In this document: one piece after another, positions 56,142-64,000 of the stretch
Layout of the letters: every line of letters starts with the position of its first letter
How positions within the stretch are numbered: position 1 is the first letter of the stretch
Assembly (NCBI GenBank): GCA_016177925.1
Contig: JACOUH010000032.1
Location: 1-64,000 of the forward strand
DNA from: Planctomycetota bacterium
GTDB taxonomy: Bacteria; Planctomycetota; Planctomycetia; Gemmatales; Gemmataceae
DNA length: 64,000 nucleotides
Direction of reading: 5' to 3'
Notes under the pieces: model-generated
Seen by the model: the letters and a program-made list of their open reading frames with translations, nothing else
Databases searched by the model: none
Told to the model about the DNA's origin: nothing
Program-made: the position numbers and the translations under genes

Positions 56142-57239
56142 CTACAACGTCCGCAGGTCGAATACCTCAATGACGCCATCCATGATGACCACGGGGCCCG
56201 GCCCGGTGGCGAGCACCGGCGTCTGCACCTCGACGTCCATGCTGGTGACGCCAGTCTGGTTGACGCTGACGACACGGTAGAAGTAGCCGCCGGGTTCTGC
56301 CGGGGTCCGGTTCGGCTGGACGACCATCGTGGCATCGAGAATCCAGCCGCCGACCGAAAGGTCCGGCGGGTCCTGGCCGGCGTTCCAGCTAATCGAGACG
56401 ACGTTGGGGTCGGAGGTGCCGTCGGTCTTGACGCCGAAGTTGGCGCTGAAGGCCGTCTCGCCGCTAGTGGCCTGCTCCAGGGCCCGGCCGCTATAGACGA
56501 TGACCGTCATGTGGACCGGGCCATTGGTAATTGCCTTGGGCATGCGGCAAAGGTAGGCCCAGGAGTAGCGCACCGTCCGATACACCTGTGCGCCGGTCCC
56601 AGCCCGGCCGGCGTAGTCAACGTCGCGCGGGAAGGTGAGGTCGTCCAGCAGAGTGGTCCATCGCAATAGCTGCCACCGGCGAGTCATTTGACTGCCCATG
56701 TCCGGCGAGGTCGGCTTCAAGGGCTCGCAGTAGACGCGGCGCGGCAACACGACGTTCGGGTTGGCGGGGCCCCCGGCGACCCAGTCCTGCCAGAAAGGAG
56801 CCGTAGGGTTCGTCACTGCCGCCGTCTTGTTCGCCCAGTAACCGTTCGGATCGACGATGACGGGATAGCTGGACATACTGCTCATACTCGGGTTGATGGT
56901 TCCACCAGGGAGGTAGTAACTGACCGGGGCCGTTCCGCCACCATACGGGTCCAGGGGCGCTCCGCCGGGATACGGACTGGGATTCGCGCCGTTCGGATTC
57001 AGCATCCCGTTCTGGACGTCCGGGTCGGTGCGGAGGCCGGTCGGCCCGCCGTTGGGCCAGACGATGCTGGCGAAGGCCGCGGCGTTGTGCTTGACGTGGC
57101 CGGCGCGGTCATCCTTGACGGCCTGGGCCATCTCAAGGGCGCCCAGCGGGAACAGCACCAGCAGGGCCAGCAGACCGACGCCGGTGATCAGGATGGCCAC
57201 CAGCACCTCGACGAGAGTAATGCCCGGACGGCGCGTCAT
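56142..57239 (-). CDS. Pseudopilin, PilV/GspI-like
   Basis: A 365-residue protein opening MTRRPGITLVEVLVAILITG; the prepilin cleavage site is Gly-Ile-Thr-Leu-Val-Glu. The soluble domain includes LFPLGALEMAQAVKDDRAGH and a Pro/Gly/Asn-rich stretch. PilV/GspI type is assigned from ITLVEVLVA. GAGGAG precedes the ATG. It lies 24 bases after the previous pseudopilin gene. Confidence 0.8.
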   Translation of the reverse strand: MTRRPGITLVEVLVAILITGVGLLALLVLFPLGALEMAQAVKDDRAGHVKHNAAAFASIVWPNGGPTGLRTDPDVQNGMLNPNGANPSPYPGGAPLDPYGGGTAPVSYYLPGGTINPSMSSMSSYPVIVDPNGYWANKTAAVTNPTAPFWQDWVAGGPANPNVVLPRRVYCEPLKPTSPDMGSQMTRRWQLLRWTTLLDDLTFPRDVDYAGRAGTGAQVYRTVRYSWAYLCRMPKAITNGPVHMTVIVYSGRALEQATSGETAFSANFGVKTDGTSDPNVVSISWNAGQDPPDLSVGGWILDATMVVQPNRTPAEPGGYFYRVVSVNQTGVTSMDVEVQTPVLATGPGPVVIMDGVIEVFDLRTL

Positions 57240-57263
57240 GGTTGCGTCTCCTCTGCTGCTGCC

Positions 57264-58226
57264 TCACAGCCCGCCGCCGCGCGGGTCGAGCGTAAACGAA
57301 TAGGGATTGCCGCCGCTGGTGTCGACGGCATAGGCGGCAATCTGCCCGGTGCGGGTGACAATGTAAATCAGCGTCTGCTCGCCCGGAGCGCTGGGGACGC
57401 TCCGGTTGCTCAGGTCCTCATCGCGCACCCAGAGAATGATCTTGCCATTCAGGCCGCCGGTCAGAATGACTCCCGACGGCGCGAACAAGATATCGAGGTT
57501 GCCCGTCACCGGGTCGGGCGTAAGCCAGCTGTGATAGGGGTTCGTCTGGGCGTTGTACGGCTGGGTGGGGTCGAAAAGAGAGAGATCGACGATGACATCG
57601 TCGGGCAGCAGGACGGTGTCCTCACCGGGGACCGGCCGCGGCGAACGCGCGATGCGATACTGGATGGTCCCCGTGGAGCCGCCGCCGGCGTAGGGACGGT
57701 CAATCGTTATCGTCGCGCTCGTCGGGGTGCTCACGTTGACGCCAGTGATCTTATAAAAGGGATCTGTGTTGATCTGGATGAAGTCGCCGGGCTGCACGGG
57801 CCAGAGGCTCGGGTCGGAGGTCCCCAGGCCGCCCGAGAGGTCGACGCCAGTAACGGTAATTGTCGTCGAGGGGGGCGTGACCGAAACCGTCCCGCCGGTG
57901 AAGTCGGCAGGCTGCTGGATGTACTGGAAGCTGCGGACCCGGTAGTAGTCGGGGTTCGTCGAGCCGTCCGCGTTGGTCGGATTGTTGCTCTCACGCAGCA
58001 GCCGGATGCCGTAGGGGTTGCGGTCGCGCAGGGCCTGCTGCTTGGCGACGAACAGGATGCCCTGGACCGTCTGGGCGCCGCGCGCCGCCTTCTCACTCTT
58101 GATGATCCCGGGGCCGATGAGCACGAGCAGGCCTAGGAGGGAGGTGATGATGGCGATGACCACCAGCAGCTCGATCAGCGTGAAACCCGGCCGTCGCCGT
58201 GGTCGGTTCTGACAAGGCGTGCCCAT
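57264..58226 (-). CDS. Pseudopilin, GspH-like
   Basis: A 320-residue protein with RRRPGFTLIELLVVIAIITS at about residues 10-29, the class III prepilin signal with Glu5. The soluble part starts IIKSEKAARGAQTVQGILFV, AKQQALRDRNPYGIRL, a GspH-like early region. Larger than typical GspH. The ATG at 58226 is used; the frame extends into a palindrome. Confidence 0.8.
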   Translation of the reverse strand: MGTPCQNRPRRRPGFTLIELLVVIAIITSLLGLLVLIGPGIIKSEKAARGAQTVQGILFVAKQQALRDRNPYGIRLLRESNNPTNADGSTNPDYYRVRSFQYIQQPADFTGGTVSVTPPSTTITVTGVDLSGGLGTSDPSLWPVQPGDFIQINTDPFYKITGVNVSTPTSATITIDRPYAGGGSTGTIQYRIARSPRPVPGEDTVLLPDDVIVDLSLFDPTQPYNAQTNPYHSWLTPDPVTGNLDILFAPSGVILTGGLNGKIILWVRDEDLSNRSVPSAPGEQTLIYIVTRTGQIAAYAVDTSGGNPYSFTLDPRGGGL

Positions 58227-58242
58227 GAGCAGTTCTCTTTTC

Positions 58243-58329
58243 GGGCGAGCGGGGGGCGTGAGCCCCCTGATGACTTTATCTCGCCCCCTCATGACTTTTT
58301 ATCAGGGGGCTCACGCCCCCCGCTCGCCC
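58243..58329. repeat. 29-bp perfect inverted repeat, GGCGAGCGGGGGG family
   Basis: Arms 58243-58271 (GGGCGAGCGGGGGGCGTGAG and onward) and 58301-58329 are perfect complements. The central 29 bases repeat ATGACTTT twice. It lies between two pseudopilin genes, so it may set their relative expression. Confidence 0.88.
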
Positions 58330-58333
58330 ACAA

Positions 58334-59287
58334 CTACCGAACCTGGAAACTGTAAATGTTGTCGTTCGCGTCCGGGGACTGTGGGGTCATGGTGGGGGAC
58401 GGCGGGTTGTTGTCGGAGTTCGGCAGACCGAACTTGCCGTCCTTCCCCGCCGACACCACCACGGGAATGGTAAAGTATGACTGCGGTCCTCCGCCGGTTC
58501 CGGTGATGCTATGGCAGAGGGACTGGAACGTTACGACCGCCTGGGGATAGTTGGATTGCCAACTCGTGTCCATGAGCTTGTGGAACGGGTCCTCGGTGTC
58601 GCGGTCGAGGTTGCCGCGTGCATTGCGCGCCAGGGCATTGAGGTCGGGGTTGCCGGTCCCCCAGCGGAAGAAGGCGATCGGTTTGCCCCAGCCGTCGACG
58701 ATCTCGGGCACGCCGTCATTGTCCGTATCCCTGATTGCGCTGGCGCCGAGGGTTTCTTCTGCGTTGAACTTCATGCCCTTGTGCGGGTGGTTCTGGAGAG
58801 CGATCAGCAAGCAGGCTGCAGATTCGGTGAAGATACCGTTGGAATTCGTGTTGACCGGAATCCTGTTCTGGATAGCGGCGACGTACGAGGAAATCGGGGG
58901 GAGATCGGTGTCGGGGATTATTCCCATTCCGGGGCGCTGGATCTCGGCATAGCTCATCGGGAACTCCCGCCGCAGCAGGAGCTTCAGACAGATGACCTGG
59001 GCTCGCGCTGGATCTCCGCCTGCCAGGTTCGGAAGGACGTAGTTGTACAGGAGACTGGACGAGTCAAGGTTCCGGTATTGTTTGGAGGCCTCGCTCCACT
59101 GCTGCTGCACACCCTCGTGCAACTTGCGGAGCAGGGTTTCGGTGTTCTTCTGCGACTGCCCGCTAATGAGAGGGAAAACCGCCACCGCCACCAACCCGAC
59201 GAGGACGCTGATGATGAGCAGGACCACCAGCAGTTCGAGCGTCGTGAAGCCGCGCTGCCCGGGTCGCTTCTGCATTCGAGGAATCAT
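58334..59287 (-). CDS. Type IV pilin-like protein
   Basis: A 317-residue protein with RGFTTLELLVVLLIISVLVG near residue 13, a prepilin signal with Glu5. The downstream helix (SGQSQKNTETLLRKLHEGVQ) and a C-terminal VVVSAGKDGKFGLPNSDNN, a segment typical of GspG-like pseudopilins in planctomycetes. AGGGAGG precedes the ATG at 59287. It is 12 bases after the next pseudopilin gene upstream. Confidence 0.8.
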   Translation of the reverse strand: MIPRMQKRPGQRGFTTLELLVVLLIISVLVGLVAVAVFPLISGQSQKNTETLLRKLHEGVQQQWSEASKQYRNLDSSSLLYNYVLPNLAGGDPARAQVICLKLLLRREFPMSYAEIQRPGMGIIPDTDLPPISSYVAAIQNRIPVNTNSNGIFTESAACLLIALQNHPHKGMKFNAEETLGASAIRDTDNDGVPEIVDGWGKPIAFFRWGTGNPDLNALARNARGNLDRDTEDPFHKLMDTSWQSNYPQAVVTFQSLCHSITGTGGGPQSYFTIPVVVSAGKDGKFGLPNSDNNPPSPTMTPQSPDANDNIYSFQVR

Positions 59288-59299
59288 CACTCGCCTCCC

Positions 59300-60262
59300 T
59301 TACTTCGAGCCCAGAACGGCGTCGTAGAAGTTCGACATATCATCCTCGAACGCGCCCGATGTGTTGCCGGGGTTCCACGGAGTGGGATTGGGGTCATTGG
59401 GGTCGAGACCGCTTTTTGTGCAGCCGAAAGTAGTGTCCTTACCGGCCGAGATGATCTGGAAGCTTTCCGGGTTGTGGTATTTGCCCTTCGCGGAATAGTA
59501 CGGCCAGACGTTGAGGTTGGCGCAGTCCGAATTCTGATAGGCGTTGTAGTAGCGGTTGTAGCCGTTCTTCGTCTTGTACGAGCTGAAATAGGCATACGGT
59601 CTGCCGTACGGGTCGTTGTACGAGTAGAACCCGTTGCTCGGCGCAAGCCGATTGGACTCGAACTTGTAGAACGGGCCGATGCGATCCCCGCCCAGCGCTG
59701 TCGGATTCCGCGAGTTCGACGAGAAGCCCTGGCAGGTCGGTGGGGTGCCGTCCGTGATCCCGCCCAGGAAGAAGACGAGGCACTGGTCTCCCGACAGTCT
59801 CATGGGCTGGGGGAAGGAGATCGGAATCGGGTTGCCGTTCGCGTCGAAAATGTAGTTGCCGTTCGCGTCGGTTTGGTACCCCGCCCAGGCCAGCGTGTAG
59901 GGAATCGGATTACCGTTCGCATCGTACTTACCAGTGAGCCCGACGCTCGAGCCGAACATCCGCACCAGGAACTCCTTCGACTCTTTTTCCAGCTTGTCGG
60001 TCATGTCGTATTGGAGGATGTTCGAGCGCAGGGCCAAGCGGCTCGGCGGCTGCTCACTCAGTTTGAACGTCACCTTGAACTGCGCGAAGTCCGCTTGAAG
60101 CTGGCTGATGTCGGAACGGCGCTGCGTTTCGGGGCCCTTGCCAAGGATTCTCAGCACCACGCCCGCCGTCAGGCTGACCAGGACGGCGATAATGGCGATG
60201 ACCACCAGCATCTCGATCAGCGTAAAGGCCCACCGCGGGCCCTTCCGGTTGTTGACTTGCAT
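59300..60262 (-). CDS. Type IV pilin-like protein
   Basis: A 320-residue protein: RWAFTLIEMLVVIAIIAVLV is the prepilin signal (Ala rather than Gly before Phe, which some peptidases tolerate). DANGNPIP occurs three times in the middle. The C-terminal IISAGKDTTFG resembles the AGxDxxFG end of major pseudopilins. The ATG at 60262 has GAGG upstream. First pseudopilin gene after the platform protein, separated from it by a palindrome. Confidence 0.8.
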   Translation of the reverse strand: MQVNNRKGPRWAFTLIEMLVVIAIIAVLVSLTAGVVLRILGKGPETQRRSDISQLQADFAQFKVTFKLSEQPPSRLALRSNILQYDMTDKLEKESKEFLVRMFGSSVGLTGKYDANGNPIPYTLAWAGYQTDANGNYIFDANGNPIPISFPQPMRLSGDQCLVFFLGGITDGTPPTCQGFSSNSRNPTALGGDRIGPFYKFESNRLAPSNGFYSYNDPYGRPYAYFSSYKTKNGYNRYYNAYQNSDCANLNVWPYYSAKGKYHNPESFQIISAGKDTTFGCTKSGLDPNDPNPTPWNPGNTSGAFEDDMSNFYDAVLGSK

Positions 60263-60278
60263 GGCTGTCTCGTCCTCT

Positions 60279-60343
60279 GTCCGTGGTCCGTGCTCCGTGG
60301 TCCGTGGCAATGACTTTCTTGCAACGGACCACGGACCACGGAC
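60279..60343. repeat. Imperfect inverted repeat of GTCCGTG words
   Basis: Tandem GTCCGTG units (60279-60310) face tandem CACGGAC units (60319-60343) with two mismatches. It lies between the platform gene and the first pseudopilin gene. Confidence 0.75.
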
Positions 60344-60358
60344 AACGAACGAACCCGG

Positions 60359-61600
60359 TTACTTGCTCAGGCCATCCAGCAGCTTGATCAGCGGCATGAA
60401 CAGGGAGATCACGATGAGGCCGATGATCCCGCCCAGGATCACGATCATCACCGGCTCCAGCAGGCTGAGCAGGCTCTCGACCAGGACGTCCACTTCCTCG
60501 TCGTACACATCGGCGATCTTGTAAAGCATCGTGTCGAGGTCGCCCGTCTCCTCGCCGACGTCGATCATGTTGACCACCATGTCGTCGACCAGCCGGCTCT
60601 CCTTGAGCGGCTGCGCGATCGTGTCGCCCTCGCGGATCGATTCGTAGACGCGCAGGTACATGCGCTCGAAGACGGCATTGGTACACGTCTCGCGGACGAT
60701 GCTGAGGGCCTCCAGGATGGGCACGCCGGACGCGACCAGGGTGCCCAGGGTCCGCGTGGTGCGGGCGATCGTTGTCTTTTCGATCAGCGTGCCCATGATC
60801 GGTATCCACAGGTAGAACCGATCCAGGGCGTAGGCCCCCGTCCTGTTGAGGCGGATGAGTTTGATCAATAACCAGAAGCAGAGCGGGATCAGGGGCAGGA
60901 TGTACCAGTAGTTGGCGAACCAGCGCGACGTCGCCATCAGCGTTTCGGTCATCGCCGGCAGCTTCATCTTGAAGTCCTTGAAGATCTTCTCGAACTTCGG
61001 GATGATGTAGATCATGATGAAGGTCAGGATGCCGACCGCCACGCAGATGACGACGACCGGGTAGACCATCGCCCCGATGATCTTGCGTTTCAGGCTCTGG
61101 GACTTCTCCTTGAAGTCGGCCAGGCGCTTGAGGATGACCTCCAGGGCACCGCCGGCCTCGCCCGCCTTCACCATGTTGACGTACAGCCGGTCGAAGCACT
61201 TGGGGTGCTTGCCGAAGGCCTCGCTCAGGGACGATCCCGACTCGACGTCGTCGACGACGTCGATGAGGGCGTTCTTGAGCACGCCGGGCTTCATCTGGTG
61301 CTCGAGGATCTTGAGGCTGCGCAACACCGGCAGTCCGGCGTCCTGCAAGGTGGAGAACTGCCGCGTGAAGGTACACAGGGACTTCGCCGAGACGCCGCCG
61401 ATGGTGAAGGTCTGGCCCTTCTTGCGCCGGCCCTTGCCCTTCTTGCCCTTGGCCTTCTTGCCGGCCACTTCGGTGATCTTGGTCACGAAGTAGCCCATGT
61501 TGCGGATCTTCTGCTGCGCTTCCTCTTCGCTGGCCGCCTCGACGGAGTCCTTGACCTCTCCCCCCGTCGTGTCCATTGCCTCGAACTTGAACGTTGGCAT
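60359..61600 (-). CDS. Type II secretion/type IV pilus inner-membrane platform protein (GspF/PilC)
   Basis: A 413-residue polytopic protein with two repeated cytoplasmic domains and three membrane helices. Landmarks: LCTFTRQFSTLQDAGLPVLR, MVKAGEAGGALEVILKRLA, AMVYPVVVICVAVGILTFIM, TLGTLVASGVPILEALSIVR, MIDVGEETGDLDTMLYKIAD, LLEPVMIVILGGIIGLIVIS. Length fits the family. A Lys-rich insertion (GKKAKGKKGKGRRKKGQ) follows the N-terminal region. GGGGAG precedes the ATG. It follows the ATPase gene and bridges it to the pseudopilus. Confidence 0.93.
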   Translation of the reverse strand: MPTFKFEAMDTTGGEVKDSVEAASEEEAQQKIRNMGYFVTKITEVAGKKAKGKKGKGRRKKGQTFTIGGVSAKSLCTFTRQFSTLQDAGLPVLRSLKILEHQMKPGVLKNALIDVVDDVESGSSLSEAFGKHPKCFDRLYVNMVKAGEAGGALEVILKRLADFKEKSQSLKRKIIGAMVYPVVVICVAVGILTFIMIYIIPKFEKIFKDFKMKLPAMTETLMATSRWFANYWYILPLIPLCFWLLIKLIRLNRTGAYALDRFYLWIPIMGTLIEKTTIARTTRTLGTLVASGVPILEALSIVRETCTNAVFERMYLRVYESIREGDTIAQPLKESRLVDDMVVNMIDVGEETGDLDTMLYKIADVYDEEVDVLVESLLSLLEPVMIVILGGIIGLIVISLFMPLIKLLDGLSK

Positions 61601-61616
61601 GCGAGTCTCCCCTAAA

Positions 61617-61891
61617 CGGCTGTCGGCTATCGGCTATGCTGGACGTGGCGACGGGGCGTCCCCGCGCTGGCGCTTGGGGCTTGTGTCGGCGTCCCCGCGC
61701 TGGCGCTTGGGGCTTGGGTCAACTCTCCCCGCGTTGAGGCTCTCGGCTGTCGGCTATCGACTGTCGGCCGGGGGTCAGCGGTCAGACGAGGCTTACGATG
61801 AAATTGCGGGCGACCCAATGATAAGGTATTCCCCGCTGACCGCTGACCTCCAGTCGACGGCCGATGGCCGATGGCCGATAGCCGATAGCCG
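61617..61891. repeat. Nested imperfect inverted repeats of GGCTATC/GATAGCC words
   Basis: CGGCTGTCGGCTATCGGCTA (61617 on) faces GATAGCC words ending at 61891, with GCTGGCGCTTGGGGCTT tandemly repeated inside and TCAGCGGTCAG/CTGACCGCTGA as a second layer. It fills the gap between the ATPase and platform genes and ends three bases from the ATPase stop. Confidence 0.75.
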
Positions 61892-61893
61892 CC

Positions 61894-63945
61894 TTAGCCC
61901 TCGTCCTCCAGCACCGTCTCGCGAACCACCTCTTCGAGCGTCGTCAGGCCGGCGTAGATCGCCCGCATGCCCGACTCGCGCAGTGTCGTCATGCCCGTCT
62001 TGCGGGACGCCACCCGCAGCTGGTCGGTCGACACGCCCGCCGAGATCAGGTCGCGCAGGTCGTCGTTCATGACAAGCAACTCGAAGATGCCCATGCGGCC
62101 GCGGAACCCCGTGTTGTTGCAGCGGTCACAGCCCCGGCCGTAATATAACTTCCTTCCCTTGACATCGTCCAGGCGCAGGTTCAGCTCCATCAGCTGCTCC
62201 GCGCTCGGTTCGTACTCGGTGCGGCAGTCCTCGCAGATCCTCCGCACCAGCCGCTGCGCCAGGATCGCCTCCAGCGTCGCCGTGATCAGGTACGGCTCCA
62301 GCCCCATGTCGCGCAAGCGCGTGATCGACGACGGGGCGTCGTTGGTGTGCAGCGTGCTGAAGACGATGTGCCCGGTCAGCGACGCCTGCACCGCGATCTC
62401 TGCGGTTTCCAGGTCGCGAATCTCGCCGACCAGGATCTTGTCCGGGTCCTGGCGCAGGATGCTCCGCAGCGCCGAGGCGAACGTCAGGTCGATGTCGGTG
62501 TTGATCGGGCACTGGCAGATGCCGTCGATCTCGTACTCGACCGGGTCCTCGGTGGTGATCAGCTTGTCGGTGATGACGTTCAGCTCGTTCAGCGCCGAGT
62601 AGAGCGTCGTTGTCTTGCCGGCGCCGGTCGGCCCGGTCACCAGGATGATGCCGTTGGGCTTGGTGATGACGAGGCGGAACGCCGCCAGCATCTTCGAGTC
62701 GAGGCCGACCTTGTTCAGGTCGAGGCTGACCACCGTCCGGTCCAGGACGCGGATGACCACGCTCTCGCCGAACATGGTCGGCAGCACGCTGACCCGCATG
62801 TCGATGGGGTGCCCGCCGACGTTCAACTCGATGCGTCCGTCCTGCGGCAGGCGCCGTTCGGCGATGTCGAGGTTGGCCATGACCTTGATGCGGCTGCTGA
62901 TGGCGCTCGCCAGGTGGCGCGGCGGCGGCACCATCTCGTAGAGGATGCCATCGCAGCGCATGCGGATCTTGTACTCGTCCTCGAACGGCTCGAAGTGGAT
63001 GTCGCTGGACTTGTCGCGGATGCCCAGGAGGAACACCATGTTGATGAGCTTGCGGACGGGAGCGGCCTCGGCCATCTCCATGACGTCCTCGAGATCGATC
63101 GACGTCTCGGCCCGCCGCGAGCCCAGCTCGGGGTTGTTCTCCAGCTCGTTGATCAGGTCGATGATGCTCTCTTCCTTGCCGGCGTAGAAGCGCACCATGT
63201 ACTCGTTGATCGCCTTGGCCGGCGCCAACAGCGCCACCACTTCCGAGATGCTCAGGAGGTTGCGCAGGTCGTCGACGGCAGTCAGGTTATTCGGATCGCC
63301 GATGGCGATGGTCAGGACCTTGTCCTTGAGCGTGATCGGCAGGATCTTGTAGACGGAGGCCATCGTCTCGGGGACCAGGGCCAGCGCCTCGGCCTGCGGC
63401 TTGATCTCCTCGAGGTTAATGACCTTTAACCCGGCCTGTTCGGCCAGCGCTTGCAGCAGCTGCTCGTCGGTGATCAGGCCGCGGGCGACGGCGACCTGCC
63501 CGGCGAACTGCGAGGTGTTCTTGGCTTCCTCGAGGACGTCCCAGAGCTGGTCGTCGTCGACGAAGCCGAGGTCGACCAGCACCTGCCCGATGCGCCGCCC
63601 CCCGCCCTTGGCACCGACGCTCTTGCTGACACGCTTGGGCGTGTCCGCGGAGCGGCTCTTGGCTGGCTTGTCGGCTGGCTTCTGCGCCGCCTTGCCGTCC
63701 CCCGCCGCCTTGGCCTCGCCAGCCGGCTTCTGGGCGGCCGGCTTGCCGTCGCCTGTCGGTTTCGACTCGCTGGCCGGCTTCCCCGTCCCCGGAGCGGGCG
63801 TGGACTTCCCTGTCGCGCCGGGCTTGGACGGCGTCGTCCCTCCCCGGGCGACGGGCGCGGGGCCCTTGGCAGCCTGTGGCGGCGGCACCTTGCCTGTCGG
63901 AGGAGTCGGTTTCTTCGGCTGGTTCGGATCGTTCGGCAGTGCCAT
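61894..63945 (-). CDS. Type II secretion/type IV pilus assembly ATPase (GspE/PilB)
   Basis: A 683-residue ATPase. Residues about 1-110 are Pro/Lys/Ala-rich and disordered, unusual for the family. An MshEN-type domain follows (RRIGQVLVDLGFVDDDQLWD, ITDEQLLQALAEQAGLKVIN). The motor has Walker A GPTGAGKTTT at 438, ITTEDPVEYEIDG, Walker B KILVGEIRD at about 504, His box FSTLHTNDAPSSITR, and a zinc-binding CEDC...CDRC set. It energises pseudopilus assembly with the following platform gene. The ATG at 63945 is used; a TTG 21 bases earlier is possible. Confidence 0.93.
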   Translation of the reverse strand: MALPNDPNQPKKPTPPTGKVPPPQAAKGPAPVARGGTTPSKPGATGKSTPAPGTGKPASESKPTGDGKPAAQKPAGEAKAAGDGKAAQKPADKPAKSRSADTPKRVSKSVGAKGGGRRIGQVLVDLGFVDDDQLWDVLEEAKNTSQFAGQVAVARGLITDEQLLQALAEQAGLKVINLEEIKPQAEALALVPETMASVYKILPITLKDKVLTIAIGDPNNLTAVDDLRNLLSISEVVALLAPAKAINEYMVRFYAGKEESIIDLINELENNPELGSRRAETSIDLEDVMEMAEAAPVRKLINMVFLLGIRDKSSDIHFEPFEDEYKIRMRCDGILYEMVPPPRHLASAISSRIKVMANLDIAERRLPQDGRIELNVGGHPIDMRVSVLPTMFGESVVIRVLDRTVVSLDLNKVGLDSKMLAAFRLVITKPNGIILVTGPTGAGKTTTLYSALNELNVITDKLITTEDPVEYEIDGICQCPINTDIDLTFASALRSILRQDPDKILVGEIRDLETAEIAVQASLTGHIVFSTLHTNDAPSSITRLRDMGLEPYLITATLEAILAQRLVRRICEDCRTEYEPSAEQLMELNLRLDDVKGRKLYYGRGCDRCNNTGFRGRMGIFELLVMNDDLRDLISAGVSTDQLRVASRKTGMTTLRESGMRAIYAGLTTLEEVVRETVLEDEG

Positions 63946-64000
63946 GAGGTGTCCCAATCGGTTCAATCCTCGCCCAGCCTTTCGGCCGGGCGCATCTCGT

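Overview
The window looks like chromosomal DNA of a planctomycete of the Gemmataceae type. This is inferred from the high GC content and from characteristic genes: a DUF1501 protein, a DUF1080 protein, an exported protein with an LEDR-type N-terminus, a zinc-ribbon Ser/Thr kinase fused to WD40 repeats, an ECF sigma factor fused through a membrane segment to carboxypeptidase-regulatory-like repeats, and Pro/Gly-rich HEAT proteins. No sequence search was possible. Family names come from motifs recognised by eye.

Layout. (1) 1-23.6 kb is housekeeping and envelope genes: a pterin dehydratase, HEAT protein, DUF1501 plus DPP4-like peptidase pair, NicO-type metal transporter, Vgb/FG-GAP exported protein, rhomboid-FmdB-DUF1080 operon, acyltransferase/acyl-CoA(ACP) synthetase fusion, DUF3467 protein, COG2509 flavoprotein, tandem Rrf2 regulators, BioD and SAM hydrolase. 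(2) 23,806-37,143 is a 13.3-kb integrative element inserted in a tRNA-Gln(UUG) gene and bounded by a 42-bp direct repeat. It carries a tyrosine recombinase, XRE regulators with a divergent promoter/operator region, small phage-like DNA-binding proteins, an HNH nuclease, a primase-helicase with an iteron-like array in its 3' end, an excisionase-like protein, and a cargo pair of membrane-anchored OB-fold proteins. (3) 37-50 kb holds signalling genes: a TPR membrane protein, a decayed sigma/WD40 remnant, the ECF sigma fusion, an LTxxQ-type periplasmic protein, a GAF-GAF-PAS adenylate cyclase with a coiled-coil partner, and the WD40 kinase. (4) 50.5-64 kb is one leftward cluster for a type II secretion/type IV pilus-like machine: ATPase, inner-membrane platform, five pseudopilin-like proteins and a very large GspK/PilX-like protein.

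The most interesting observation is in the element. Its attachment repeat lies inside the integrase reading frame. The frame is open through both repeat copies, so integration replaces a 61-residue native integrase tail (now stranded at the far end of the element) with 54 residues encoded by the chromosome antisense to and beyond the tRNA. Recombinase form and integration state are therefore physically coupled. The element also has two back-to-back promoters with matching candidate operators and a 12-copy 7-mer array that could be its replication origin.

A second theme is that many gaps between genes contain long, often perfect inverted repeats. They fall into several sequence families, some dispersed across the window, and several run up to or into the 3' ends of flanking genes.
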